Shown piece after piece: positions 46,663 to 54,893 of a stretch of DNA of 64,000 bases. Below the pieces are notes generated by a model. That model worked only from the letters and a program-made list of their open reading frames with translations. It made no database searches and was not told the origin of the DNA. This DNA is from Arthrobacter sp. OV608. GTDB taxonomy: Bacteria; Actinomycetota; Actinomycetes; Actinomycetales; Micrococcaceae. Positions within the stretch are counted from its first letter, which is position 1; each line of letters starts with the position of its first letter. Position numbers and translations under genes: made by a program. The stretch spans positions 1-64,000 of the forward strand of contig FOEZ01000015.1 in the NCBI GenBank assembly GCA_900110595.1, written 5' to 3'.

Positions 46663-48045
46663 ATGACGATGTCCCGCTCGCCAAAGCAGCCCCCGAAGCC
46701 GAGCCTGCCCTTGATTGCCGCCACAACAGCGGCGCTGCCAGCGGTCGTATTGTCGTCTCTAGCCCTCGCGCAGCCCGCGGCCGCCCAGCAGCCCGCCCGT
46801 CCTGTCCCGGCCACCCTCGCGGCAGCCATGAAGGCACAGGCGGCCCAGGCAACGGCAGCCGTCATTCCGGCGTCGTCTGTTTCCACCACCATCCCTGCCG
46901 CCTTCAAACCGGTACAGCCGGCGCCGCCTGCTGAATACTCCATTGCCCGGGGTGACACCATCAGTGCCATCGCCGGCAGGTTCGGACTGAACACGGGCGA
47001 AATCCTGAAGCTGAACAACCTCCAGCCCAACACGATCATTTACCCGGGACAGAAGATCAAGCTCACGGGCTCCGGTGATGCACCGGCAGCCCCTGCTGCC
47101 GCACCCTCCCCCGCCGCTGCCCCGGGCTCGGGGACGGGGGCCACCTACACGGTGAAACCCGGCGACACGCTGGGGGCCATCGCTGCGAGGCACAACGTGA
47201 GCCTCGCGGACGTTTTCGCGTGGAACAACCTCAATATGCGGTCCATCATCCACCCCGGGCAGAAAGTGAAAGTCGGCGCAGGTGATGCTGCCCCGGCTCC
47301 CGCACCGGCGGCACCGCCCGCGGCGCTGGCCAACGCCTCTGCCGCACCGGCCAGCCCGGCCGCTCCCGCAACAGGTTCCTACACCGTTAAGGCCGGGGAT
47401 ACCCTGTGGGCCATCGCGTCCCGCCATGGCGTCAAGCTTTCTGAGCTCCTCTCCGCCAACCAGTTGGGCATGTCCTCGGTAATCCACCCGGGCAACAAGC
47501 TGGCAATCCCGGGCGCTGGAGCCCAGCCGGCACCTCAGCCGGCGGCCGCCGTGACGCCGTTGGTGCCCAGTTCCTTCCTCGGGTTCAGCTACCCGGCGGC
47601 GGTGGTGAGCTCAGCCAACGAAAACAAGGCGCTCCTGAACGCTTCCCCTGTCCCTACCCGGGAGGAGATGCGGGGCATTGTCGCGGACACTGCCCGGGCG
47701 ATGGGCGTCGAGCCCTCACTTGCGCTTGCCTTCGCCCACCAGGAATCAGGCTTCAACCAGCGCGCAGTCTCCCCTGCCAACGCGATCGGGACCATGCAGG
47801 TCATTCCCAGCTCAGGCCAATGGGCCTCGGACCTGGTGGGCCGCAAGCTGAACCTCCTGGATCCCCGTGACAACGCAACTGCCGGCGTGGCGATCATCCG
47901 CCAGCTCCTGGCCACCAGCAAGGACCAGGACACGGCCATCGCCGGCTACTACCAGGGCCAGTACTCGGTGAGCAAGTACGGCATGTACGACGACACCAAA
48001 GCGTACGTCGAAGCCATCAAGGCACACCAAAAGAACTTCGGCTGA
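46663..48045 (+). CDS. Secreted LysM x3 / lytic transglycosylase-like protein
   Basis: Exported cell-wall enzyme of 460 residues. A signal peptide (to about residue 42, LALAQPAAAQ) is followed by three LysM peptidoglycan-binding modules (about 92-135, 163-206 and 243-287), each separated by A/P linkers, and a C-terminal SLT-like domain (about 345-460) with LALAFAHQESGFNQRAVSPANAIGTMQV, which has the catalytic glutamate (HQES) and the N-A-x-G-T-M-Q-V motif of lytic transglycosylases. ATG 46663 is preceded by AGAGGA; TTG 46642 is possible. It lies between the Rv2175c-like gene and pknL. Confidence 0.92.
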   Translation: MTMSRSPKQPPKPSLPLIAATTAALPAVVLSSLALAQPAAAQQPARPVPATLAAAMKAQAAQATAAVIPASSVSTTIPAAFKPVQPAPPAEYSIARGDTISAIAGRFGLNTGEILKLNNLQPNTIIYPGQKIKLTGSGDAPAAPAAAPSPAAAPGSGTGATYTVKPGDTLGAIAARHNVSLADVFAWNNLNMRSIIHPGQKVKVGAGDAAPAPAPAAPPAALANASAAPASPAAPATGSYTVKAGDTLWAIASRHGVKLSELLSANQLGMSSVIHPGNKLAIPGAGAQPAPQPAAAVTPLVPSSFLGFSYPAAVVSSANENKALLNASPVPTREEMRGIVADTARAMGVEPSLALAFAHQESGFNQRAVSPANAIGTMQVIPSSGQWASDLVGRKLNLLDPRDNATAGVAIIRQLLATSKDQDTAIAGYYQGQYSVSKYGMYDDTKAYVEAIKAHQKNFG

Positions 48046-48086
48046 CGCCGCCACCCCGCGAAAGGGGGCGGCGAAGGGACTTAGGC

Positions 48087-48118
48087 ACGGGTCCGGACCA
48101 GTATCGGTTCGGACCCGT
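48087..48118 (+). terminator. Terminator after LysM gene
   Basis: 9-bp stem (48087-48095 with 48110-48118), 14-base loop, followed by TT. It ends 13 bases before the pknL -10. Confidence 0.6.
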
Positions 48119-48131
48119 TTCATTGCTGGAT

Positions 48132-48137
48132 TACGAT
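48132..48137 (+). promoter_or_regulatory. -10 hexamer TACGAT of pknL (leaderless)
   Basis: TACGAT ends 6 bases before the GTG at 48144. No Shine-Dalgarno sequence is seen; no good -35. Confidence 0.5.
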
Positions 48138-48143
48138 CGTAGG

Positions 48144-50225
48144 GTGACGGAACACGTGTCAGACCCGATGGTAGGAACCCTGGTGGACAACCGGTATGCC
48201 ATCCAGTCCAGGCTGGCGCGCGGCGGGATGTCCACCGTTTACGTGGCAACAGATCAGCGGCTTGAGCGGGATGTGGCCCTGAAAGTACTGCACCCGCACC
48301 TGTCCGCCGATGAAAGCTTCCTGGGCAGGTTGGGCCGTGAAGCGAAGGCCGCGGCCAGGCTCTCACACCCGCACGTGGTAGGGGTGCTGGACCAGGGCAC
48401 GGACCACCACACCGCTTACCTGGTGATGGAGTACATCAAGGGCCACACGCTGCGGGATGTGATCAACAGCAAGGGGGCACTTCCGCCCAGGCTGGCCCTG
48501 GCGCTGATCGACCCCGTAGTGGAAGGCCTCGGCGCCGCCCACGCCGCAGGATTCATCCACCGCGACGTCAAGCCCGAAAACGTCCTGATAGCGGACGACG
48601 GCAGGATCAAGATCGGCGACTTCGGGCTGGCACGCGCTGTCACCACGTCCACGTCGACGGGAGCCCTGCTCGGCACCGTCGCCTACCTTTCGCCGGAACT
48701 GGTCCTTGGCAAACCCGCAGACGCCCGGAGCGACGTCTACTCGGTGGGCATCATGCTTTATGAAATGCTGACCGGCCAGCAGCCGTTCACCGGCGAGGTC
48801 CCCATCCAGGTGGCATACCAGCATGTGAACGGGACTGTCGGTCCGCCGTCGGCCCTTGTCCCGGGCCTGGCAGCGGAAGTGGACGAACTGGTGCAGTGGT
48901 GCACGTCCAACGATCCCGAGAACCGGCCGATCGACGGCAACGCGCTGCTGCAGGAACTGCGGCATATCAGGACCAACCTCACCGACCGGGAACTGGACCT
49001 GCAACCGCCGGCGGCCGGTGCCGCGGCATCCCAAAACCACACAGAAGTCATAGCCCGCACCAACAATCCAACAAGCGTTATGCCTTTTGGTCGGCCCCCG
49101 GCGTCCCCTCACGGCCCTCCACACGCCCAGGCCGGCCCACGCGCCGGTCAGGAAGCAGGCGCGGCTGTCTCCGGCGCGCGGCACAACCTCACTCCCCCGG
49201 ACTCAGACGAGCAGGTATGGGCTCCCGCGCCTGGCGCCCCCTTGAGTAAACGGGCACAGCGGAAGGCCGATAAGGAAGACGAAAGGGCCCGCGCGCGGGC
49301 TGCTGCTGTCCCGGCGCGGAGCCTGCGTGAAGGCAGCCCGCGGCGCCGCGGGATCCTGTGGGTTGTGGTGCTGGTCATAGCGGCGCTGCTGGCCACCGGC
49401 GCGGGCTGGTTCTTCGGCATGGGCCCGGGTTCCGCAGCCGCCATCCCCGCTGTAGCCAACAAAACGGTGGCCGAAGCCCAGGGGCTCCTCAGCAAAGCCG
49501 GGTTCCAGTCCATTACCAGCGACGTCTTCGACGATGACGTGCCCAATGGCCTGGTGGTGGGGACGGAACCGCCGGCCGGCTCGGAGATCCGGAAGTTCCA
49601 GCCGGTCTCGCTGTTTGTCTCCAAGGGACCGCAACTGTTCCCGCTTCCCAAGCTGACGGGGAGCACCCTTGAGGAAGCCAAGACCGGCCTGAGCACGGCG
49701 GAAATGGCTTTGGGAGAGGTCACGGAGCAGTTCAGCGAAACGGCAGCGGCCGGTGTTGTCCTCTCGCAGGACCCCGCTCCCGGAACGCCCGCCCGGCATG
49801 GCACGCCTGTCCGGCTCGTTGTATCCAAAGGCCCCGAGCCCATTCCGGTACCCAACGTTGTGGGCCGGGAGGAGGACAAAGCCGTGGACGCCATCGAAGC
49901 AGCCGGGCTGAAGGCTGACGTGGCCCGCGAGGAAGTCTTCGACAAGAACATCCCGAAGGGCGCGGTGGTGAGCCAGCAACCCGCCAACGGCACTCTTACC
50001 CGCGGAGGCACAGTGACACTGACCATCTCGAAGGGTCCGCGCATGGTGGACGTGCCAAGCTACATCGGCAAGCAGGCGGCGGAGGCCAGGAAGGCCCTTG
50101 AAGGCCTGGGTTTCCAGGTCAAGGTGAATAACATCCTGGGCGGCTTCTTCGGCACAGTCCGCGACCAGGATCCCGTGAACACCAAGGTGCCCGAAGGTTC
50201 AGTCATCACCCTGACGGTGGTGTAG
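48144..50225 (+). CDS. pknL: PASTA-domain serine/threonine kinase, PknL type
   Basis: Membrane receptor kinase sensing cell-wall fragments. 693 residues from GTG 48144. Kinase domain (about residues 14-275) with the glycine loop ARGGMSTVY, VALKVL, catalytic HRDVKPENVLI, IGDFGLA and activation segment TSTSTGALLGTVAYLSPE. A disordered juxtamembrane region (about 290-405) leads to one membrane helix (about 410-432) and four PASTA repeats (about 440-693). M. tuberculosis PknL lacks PASTA repeats but the corynebacterial PknL has them. Context (Rv2175c-like gene, aroG) supports PknL rather than PknB. TTG 48123 is the longer alternative. Confidence 0.95.
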   Translation: MTEHVSDPMVGTLVDNRYAIQSRLARGGMSTVYVATDQRLERDVALKVLHPHLSADESFLGRLGREAKAAARLSHPHVVGVLDQGTDHHTAYLVMEYIKGHTLRDVINSKGALPPRLALALIDPVVEGLGAAHAAGFIHRDVKPENVLIADDGRIKIGDFGLARAVTTSTSTGALLGTVAYLSPELVLGKPADARSDVYSVGIMLYEMLTGQQPFTGEVPIQVAYQHVNGTVGPPSALVPGLAAEVDELVQWCTSNDPENRPIDGNALLQELRHIRTNLTDRELDLQPPAAGAAASQNHTEVIARTNNPTSVMPFGRPPASPHGPPHAQAGPRAGQEAGAAVSGARHNLTPPDSDEQVWAPAPGAPLSKRAQRKADKEDERARARAAAVPARSLREGSPRRRGILWVVVLVIAALLATGAGWFFGMGPGSAAAIPAVANKTVAEAQGLLSKAGFQSITSDVFDDDVPNGLVVGTEPPAGSEIRKFQPVSLFVSKGPQLFPLPKLTGSTLEEAKTGLSTAEMALGEVTEQFSETAAAGVVLSQDPAPGTPARHGTPVRLVVSKGPEPIPVPNVVGREEDKAVDAIEAAGLKADVAREEVFDKNIPKGAVVSQQPANGTLTRGGTVTLTISKGPRMVDVPSYIGKQAAEARKALEGLGFQVKVNNILGGFFGTVRDQDPVNTKVPEGSVITLTVV

Positions 50226-50258
50226 GCGGCCCTGCCGCCCGCACCACCTTCACGGGCA

Positions 50259-51650
50259 TCAGCGCTTGGCGAGGGCTCCGGCCACCAGGAAAGCCATCTC
50301 CAGCGACTGCATGTGGTTCAGCCGCGGATCGCACACTGACTCGTAGCGGTCCAGGAAAGCTTCCTGATCGATGGGGTCGGCCCCGCCAAGGCATTCTGCA
50401 ACGTCATCGCCCGTCATTTCCACGTGCAGGCCGCCGGGAACGGTGCCCAGGGCGTGGTGCACCTCGAAGAAGCCGCGCACTTCGTCGATCACGTCGTCGA
50501 AGTTGCGGGTCTTGTAGCCGTTCGGGGACGTGACCGTGTTCCCGTGCATGGGGTCGGTCACCCAGAGCACCTGCGCGCCCGAGGCAGTGACCTTCTCGAC
50601 GACGGCGGGCAGCTTCTCGCGGATGTTGCCGGCGCCCATGCGGGTAATAAAGGTCAGGCGGCCCGGTTCGCGGTCCGGGTCCAGCTTGTCGATCAGGCGA
50701 AGGGCATCATCCCCGGTAGTGGACGGGCCCAGCTTCACGCCGATGGGGTTCCGCACACGGGACAGGAAATCTACGTGGGCGTGGTCCAGTTCGCGGGTCC
50801 GCTCGCCGATCCAGAGGAAGTGGGCGGACGTGTCGTACGGGAAGCCCGTCCGGGAGTCGATCCGGGTGAGGGCACGCTCGTAGTCCAGCAGCAGTGCCTC
50901 GTGGCTGGCGAAAAATTCAACGCGCTTCAGCGCTTCGAAGTCAGCCCCGCAGGATGCCATGAACTTGATGGCCCTGTCGATGTCCCGTGCCAGGGATTCG
51001 TAGCGGGCGTGGGCCGGGTTCTCCGTAAAGCCCTTGTTCCACTGGTGCACCGAGCGCAGGTCCGCGAACCCGCCCTGGGTGAAGGCCCGGATGAGGTTCA
51101 GGGTGGAAGCAGAGGTATGGTACGCCCGCAGCATGCGCGCGGCGTCGTGGCCGCGGGACTCGGGGGTGAAGTCGTAGCCGTTGACGATGTCGCCGCGGTA
51201 GGCGGGGAGCGTCACGCCGTCGCGGGTTTCGTCGTTGGACGAGCGCGGCTTGGCAAACTGGCCGGCCATCCGGCCCATCTTGATGACGGGCATGGCCGCA
51301 CCGTAGGTCAGGACCACGGCCATCTGGAGGATGGTTTTGACGCGGGCGCTGATCTTGTCCGCGGTGGCTGCTTCGAAGGTCTCCGCGCAGTCGCCGCCCT
51401 GGAGCAGGAACGCCTTACCCTGGGCAGCGGCTGCCAGCCGTTCGCGCAGGACGTCAACCTCACCGGCGAACACCAGCGGAGGAAGGACGGAGAGTTCCTT
51501 CACCGAGGCATCAAACACCTCCCGGTCCTGCCAGCTGGGCTGCTGGGAGATGGGAAGGTCCCGCCAGTTATCGAGTCCGGGATAGTTGGCCGCACCGCTC
51601 TGGGCGGTACTGGACAGCGAGAAGGCAGGTTTTGCAGATAGCTCAGTCAC
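50259..51650 (-). CDS. aroG: Class II DAHP synthase
   Basis: First enzyme of the shikimate pathway: condenses phosphoenolpyruvate and erythrose 4-phosphate. 463 residues of the plant-like class II family: FLLQGGDCAETFEAATADKI, MPVIKMGRMAGQFAKPRSS, KPRSS, TSSHFLWIG-like SAHFLWIGERTRELDHAHV, GVKLGPSTTGDDALRLID, WVTDPMHGNT and GGLHVEMTGDDVAECLGG. GTG 51650 lies 6 bases after TAGTCT with no ribosome site, so it is probably leaderless. In mycobacteria the homologue is regulated by chorismate mutase; no partner is nearby. It converges on pknL with 33 bases between. Confidence 0.97.
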   Translation of the reverse strand: MTELSAKPAFSLSSTAQSGAANYPGLDNWRDLPISQQPSWQDREVFDASVKELSVLPPLVFAGEVDVLRERLAAAAQGKAFLLQGGDCAETFEAATADKISARVKTILQMAVVLTYGAAMPVIKMGRMAGQFAKPRSSNDETRDGVTLPAYRGDIVNGYDFTPESRGHDAARMLRAYHTSASTLNLIRAFTQGGFADLRSVHQWNKGFTENPAHARYESLARDIDRAIKFMASCGADFEALKRVEFFASHEALLLDYERALTRIDSRTGFPYDTSAHFLWIGERTRELDHAHVDFLSRVRNPIGVKLGPSTTGDDALRLIDKLDPDREPGRLTFITRMGAGNIREKLPAVVEKVTASGAQVLWVTDPMHGNTVTSPNGYKTRNFDDVIDEVRGFFEVHHALGTVPGGLHVEMTGDDVAECLGGADPIDQEAFLDRYESVCDPRLNHMQSLEMAFLVAGALAKR

Positions 51651-51656
51651 TATCTA

Positions 51657-51662
51657 AGACTA
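51657..51662 (-). promoter_or_regulatory. -10 hexamer TAGTCT of aroG (leaderless)
   Basis: Minus-strand TAGTCT, 6 bases before the aroG GTG at 51650. Confidence 0.4.
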
Positions 51663-51781
51663 ACGGCAGCGCAGGCCCGCCGGACACCGCACCCGTCACG
51701 CGTCCTGGACAGGCCGTCACAGACCCTGCCCTGGACTCCGCCGGTACTCTGCGGGGCGAACCACGGAGACGCGCGGTGCGC

Positions 51782-52612
51782 TCAGATGGCGGCGGCAGCA
51801 CCGCCGTCGTCCTGCTGCTTGCCTTCCTCCGGCACCTGGCCCCCGGCCGCGCCTTTGCCGGGCACGCCCTGGCCTTGCCCGCCGGGCACCGGGGGCGCGG
51901 GTAGCTCTGCGGCCGCAACCGGGTCAGCGGGCTTGCCTGCCAGACGCAGCTTCACCACAGCGGCATACTCGTCCACGTATTCCTGCCCTGAGAGCCGCAT
52001 CAGCTCGAACATGATCTGGTCCGTCACCTGCCTCTGGACAACGCGGTCATCGGCCTGGTCCCGGTACTTGGCGAAGTCCAGTGGTTCGCCGAAGATCATC
52101 CCGATCCTGCGGATGTTCGGGAGCCGCTTTCCGATCGGCTGCACCTTGTCCGTGCCGATCATGGCCACCGGAACCACAGGCACCCCGGCTTTGAGCGCCA
52201 GCCGGGCCACGCCCACCTTTCCCCGGTAGAGGCGCGCATCGGGACTGCGGGTGCCTTCGGGGTAGATGCCCAGCAGCCCGCCGTGCGAAAGCACCTCCAT
52301 CCCGGCGGTCAGCGATGCCTCAGATGCGGCACCGCCGGACCGGTCCATGGGCAGCTGGTTGGTAAGCCGGAAGAACATAGCAGTCAGCCTGCCCTTGATC
52401 CCAGTGCCGGTGAAGTACTCGGACTTGGCCAGGAACACCACGGGCCGGCGGACCATCAGCGGCATAAAAATCGAATCGGAAAACGAGAGGTGGTTCGACG
52501 CAATAATTGCTGCGCCCTCGGCCGGAATGTTATCCAGTCCCTTAACCCAGGGACGGAAAAGCAGCTTCAGCACCGGACCGAGGAAGATCCTTTTCATCAC
52601 CCAATAGAACAC
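51782..52612 (-). CDS. plsC: 1-acyl-sn-glycerol-3-phosphate acyltransferase
   Basis: Makes phosphatidic acid from lysophosphatidate and acyl donor at the membrane. 276 residues: one N-terminal hydrophobic segment, motif I NHLSFSDSIF (NHxxxxD), motif II near AMFFRLTNQLPMDR, motif III YPEGTRSPD, and motif IV VPVVPVAMIGTDKV. A P/G/A-rich C-terminal tail of about 45 residues is disordered. GTG start at 52612 with GGAGG 11 bases upstream. The neighbour order (aroG, plsC, then fadD) fits Rv2178c-Rv2182c-Rv2187; a role in phospholipid synthesis is well supported, exact acyl donor is not. Confidence 0.93.
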   Translation of the reverse strand: MFYWVMKRIFLGPVLKLLFRPWVKGLDNIPAEGAAIIASNHLSFSDSIFMPLMVRRPVVFLAKSEYFTGTGIKGRLTAMFFRLTNQLPMDRSGGAASEASLTAGMEVLSHGGLLGIYPEGTRSPDARLYRGKVGVARLALKAGVPVVPVAMIGTDKVQPIGKRLPNIRRIGMIFGEPLDFAKYRDQADDRVVQRQVTDQIMFELMRLSGQEYVDEYAAVVKLRLAGKPADPVAAAELPAPPVPGGQGQGVPGKGAAGGQVPEEGKQQDDGGAAAAI

Positions 52613-52723
52613 GTGCGAAACCCCTCCGGAAGGCAGCCTTCACGCCCGGCATCGGGCCTGGTCAGCAGTTCAATGAAACCCTACTCTAGTGAGATTTGCC
52701 CGGAACAGTGACACGATGGACTC

Positions 52724-53512
52724 ATGAGCGAAAGCAGCATCCCGTCAGGTCCTGCCGCTTTCAGCTATCCGGGCCATGGAGCCAACGCCAGGATTGGCAT
52801 CGCCATCTGCCATGGCTTCACCGGCAGCCCGCTAAGCGTCCTCCCGTGGGCGCAGCATCTGGCCTCCCAGGGCTATGCGGTGACCGTTCCCCTGCTGCCC
52901 GGCCACGGCACGGACTGGCGGCAGCTTGCCGGGACCCGGTGGAACGATTGGTACAGCAGCTTCGAAACCGCCTACCTCGACCTTGCCGAACGCACCGAAA
53001 CCTGTTTTGTTGCCGGTCTGTCCATGGGCGGAGCCATCGCCCTGCTCACCGCCTCCCGGCACCCCGTGGCCGGAATTTCGGTGGTCAACCCCGGCCTGAG
53101 CTTCTACGACCGGCGGGTCCGCGTCATTGGCGTCCTCAAATATTTCCAGAAAACCACTGTGCCCATTCAGGAGGAGCAGGCAACGGCCGTTGTCACCGAG
53201 GACGGGGACTATTCACGCACGCCCCTCTCCGCTGTCCACGAATTGAAGAAACTGTTCGGTGCGGCCATCCGCGGCCTGACCCGCATCACAGCGCCGGTGC
53301 AGGTGTTCAAGTCCGATACGGACATGGTGGTGCCGCCCACCTCGCTGGCCGTGCTGCGGCACCGCCTCGGCTCCCGCCTCACTGAGGTAGTGGGCCTTGC
53401 CAGCAGCGGCCACGTAGCTACGCTGGATGTGGACGCGCCGGAGATCTTCACGAAATCCAGCGCCTTTTTCCAAACCCACGCCCGTCAAAGCACTTCAATG
53501 GAGACCCCATGA
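52724..53512 (+). CDS. Alpha/beta hydrolase, monoacylglycerol lipase/carboxylesterase type (copy 1)
   Basis: A 262-residue serine hydrolase. ICHGFTGSP forms the oxyanion region, the nucleophile elbow is GLSMGGAIA, and the other triad members fit the aspartate in FKSDTDMVV and the histidine in SSGHVATLD. The lid region (residues 120-170) carries the KYFQKTTVPI stretch that suggests a lipid or ester substrate, as in Est30/MGL enzymes. It overlaps copy 2 as ATGA. ATG 52724 is 6 bases after CACGAT, a weak -10, with no ribosome site. Substrate unknown. Confidence 0.9.
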   Translation: MSESSIPSGPAAFSYPGHGANARIGIAICHGFTGSPLSVLPWAQHLASQGYAVTVPLLPGHGTDWRQLAGTRWNDWYSSFETAYLDLAERTETCFVAGLSMGGAIALLTASRHPVAGISVVNPGLSFYDRRVRVIGVLKYFQKTTVPIQEEQATAVVTEDGDYSRTPLSAVHELKKLFGAAIRGLTRITAPVQVFKSDTDMVVPPTSLAVLRHRLGSRLTEVVGLASSGHVATLDVDAPEIFTKSSAFFQTHARQSTSMETP

Positions 53513-54324
53513 CCTCCAGTCCGGACCATAGCCCTTTCAGCAGTCCGTTCAGCGGCGACGGTCCCAGGATCGGCGTGGTCCTCTCGCACGGGTTCACCGG
53601 AAGTCCCCATGGCCTGCGCTCCTGGGCGCACGCCTTCGCCGCCGCAGGTTTTGCCGTCCGGATGCCCCTGCTCCCCGGGCACGGCACCAGCTGGCAGGAA
53701 CTGGCGCGGACCCGCTGGCAGCAGTGGCACGGCGTCCTCGACGACGCTTACCTGGAGCTGGACGCGGACTGCGACTACGTCTTCTCCGCCGGGCTAAGCA
53801 TGGGCGGAGCACTCGCCCTGCGTATCGCCGCTACCCGCCCGGTGGCCGGAGTGCTTCTGGTGAACCCGGGGCTGGTGATCGACGATCCCCGGGCGCCGCT
53901 TGCCGGGATCCTCAAGCTGGTCATGAAAAGCACGCCGGCCATCGCGAACGACATCCTCAAGGAAGGCATGGACGAGGGAGCATATCCCCGCACCCCCGTA
54001 GCCGCCGCCCACGAGCTGAACAAGATGTTCAAGGACACCATGCGGATCCTGCCCAGGGTTACGGCGCCGGTGCGCGTCTACCGCTCCACCATCGACCACG
54101 TAGTGTCCGACACCAGCATCGTGGCACTCCGGCGCGGCCTCACCCACGCTCCCCTTGAGCTTATCCGGCTGGAAAACAGCTACCATGTGGCCACCATGGA
54201 CAACGATGCGGAGCAGATTTTCCAGGGTTCCGTGGATTTTATCCGCAGCATGGTCCCCGCCGCCGATCCTGCATCCGCCGTGCCCGCCCCGTCCGCCCAG
54301 GAGGCCTCCCATGAACAGGCCTGA
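53509..54324 (+). CDS. Alpha/beta hydrolase, monoacylglycerol lipase/carboxylesterase type (copy 2)
   Basis: A 271-residue paralogue of the preceding gene with the same layout: VLSHGFTGSPHGLRSWAHAFA, GHGTSWQELARTRWQQWHGVLDD, nucleophile GLSMGGALA, aspartate in YRSTIDHVVSD and histidine in ENSYHVATMDNDAE. The two are clear tandem duplicates with conserved triads, so both are probably active, perhaps on different acyl chain lengths. The ATG overlaps the upstream stop, and the end overlaps the next gene by 14 bases, making one operon. Confidence 0.9.
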   Translation: MTSSPDHSPFSSPFSGDGPRIGVVLSHGFTGSPHGLRSWAHAFAAAGFAVRMPLLPGHGTSWQELARTRWQQWHGVLDDAYLELDADCDYVFSAGLSMGGALALRIAATRPVAGVLLVNPGLVIDDPRAPLAGILKLVMKSTPAIANDILKEGMDEGAYPRTPVAAAHELNKMFKDTMRILPRVTAPVRVYRSTIDHVVSDTSIVALRRGLTHAPLELIRLENSYHVATMDNDAEQIFQGSVDFIRSMVPAADPASAVPAPSAQEASHEQA

Positions 54325-54874
54325 TCCCGGATCACCGGACCAGGGCGCCAACCAGGATGACGCCGTCTGGCTTGACCTGGTGGCCCGGCTTGAAGGGAAG
54401 TCCACGGCCGAACCAGCCCAACCCGGCGAAACTGCAACAGGGCAGTCCCCCGGCACGCAGGCAGTGGCGGGAGGGGCACCGACCTTCCGGGACTTCGATC
54501 CCCTGGGCCTTGCCGGAGCCGCGCCCGCCGAACTGTCTGCCGCAGAACGCCAGGAAGCCTCCACCGGCAACCAGGATACCGGTGCCCCCGGCGGCAGTGC
54601 GGGCGGGCCGCGTGACTATGACGCGCTTGAGGACGGGGGCGAGTTCGTCCCCGAGGAGCCACCGAGCCTGGCCGGAACCGACCCGCTGACCATGCTGGCA
54701 TGGCTTGCAGCGGTGGGCGCGCCCATAGCGCTGTTGTTGTCGGCCATGTTCTGGCGCTCCGCGCCGCTGCTGGCCATCGTGGGCATCGTTGCGGTGTTTG
54801 TCCTCGGAACCGTGTACCTGATCATGAAGCTTCCGCAGGAAAAAGACGACAACGACGACGGCGCCCGGGTTTAG
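54311..54874 (+). CDS. Two-helix membrane protein with disordered N-terminus
   Basis: A 187-residue protein of no family I recognise. The first 120 residues are hydrophilic and rich in P, G, A, Q and D (disordered), including the short ordered-looking LVARLEGKS and TFRDFDPLGLAG segments. Two hydrophobic segments follow (about 128-147 and 151-170), then an acidic tail KDDNDDGARV. ATG 54311 has AGGAGG upstream and lies inside the end of the hydrolase gene, so it is cotranscribed. In Arthrobacter relatives such a protein follows these hydrolases, but that is from memory and not shown here. Confidence 0.75.
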   Translation: MNRPDPGSPDQGANQDDAVWLDLVARLEGKSTAEPAQPGETATGQSPGTQAVAGGAPTFRDFDPLGLAGAAPAELSAAERQEASTGNQDTGAPGGSAGGPRDYDALEDGGEFVPEEPPSLAGTDPLTMLAWLAAVGAPIALLLSAMFWRSAPLLAIVGIVAVFVLGTVYLIMKLPQEKDDNDDGARV

Positions 54875-54893
54875 CCCCGGTCGTTGCGTTACT

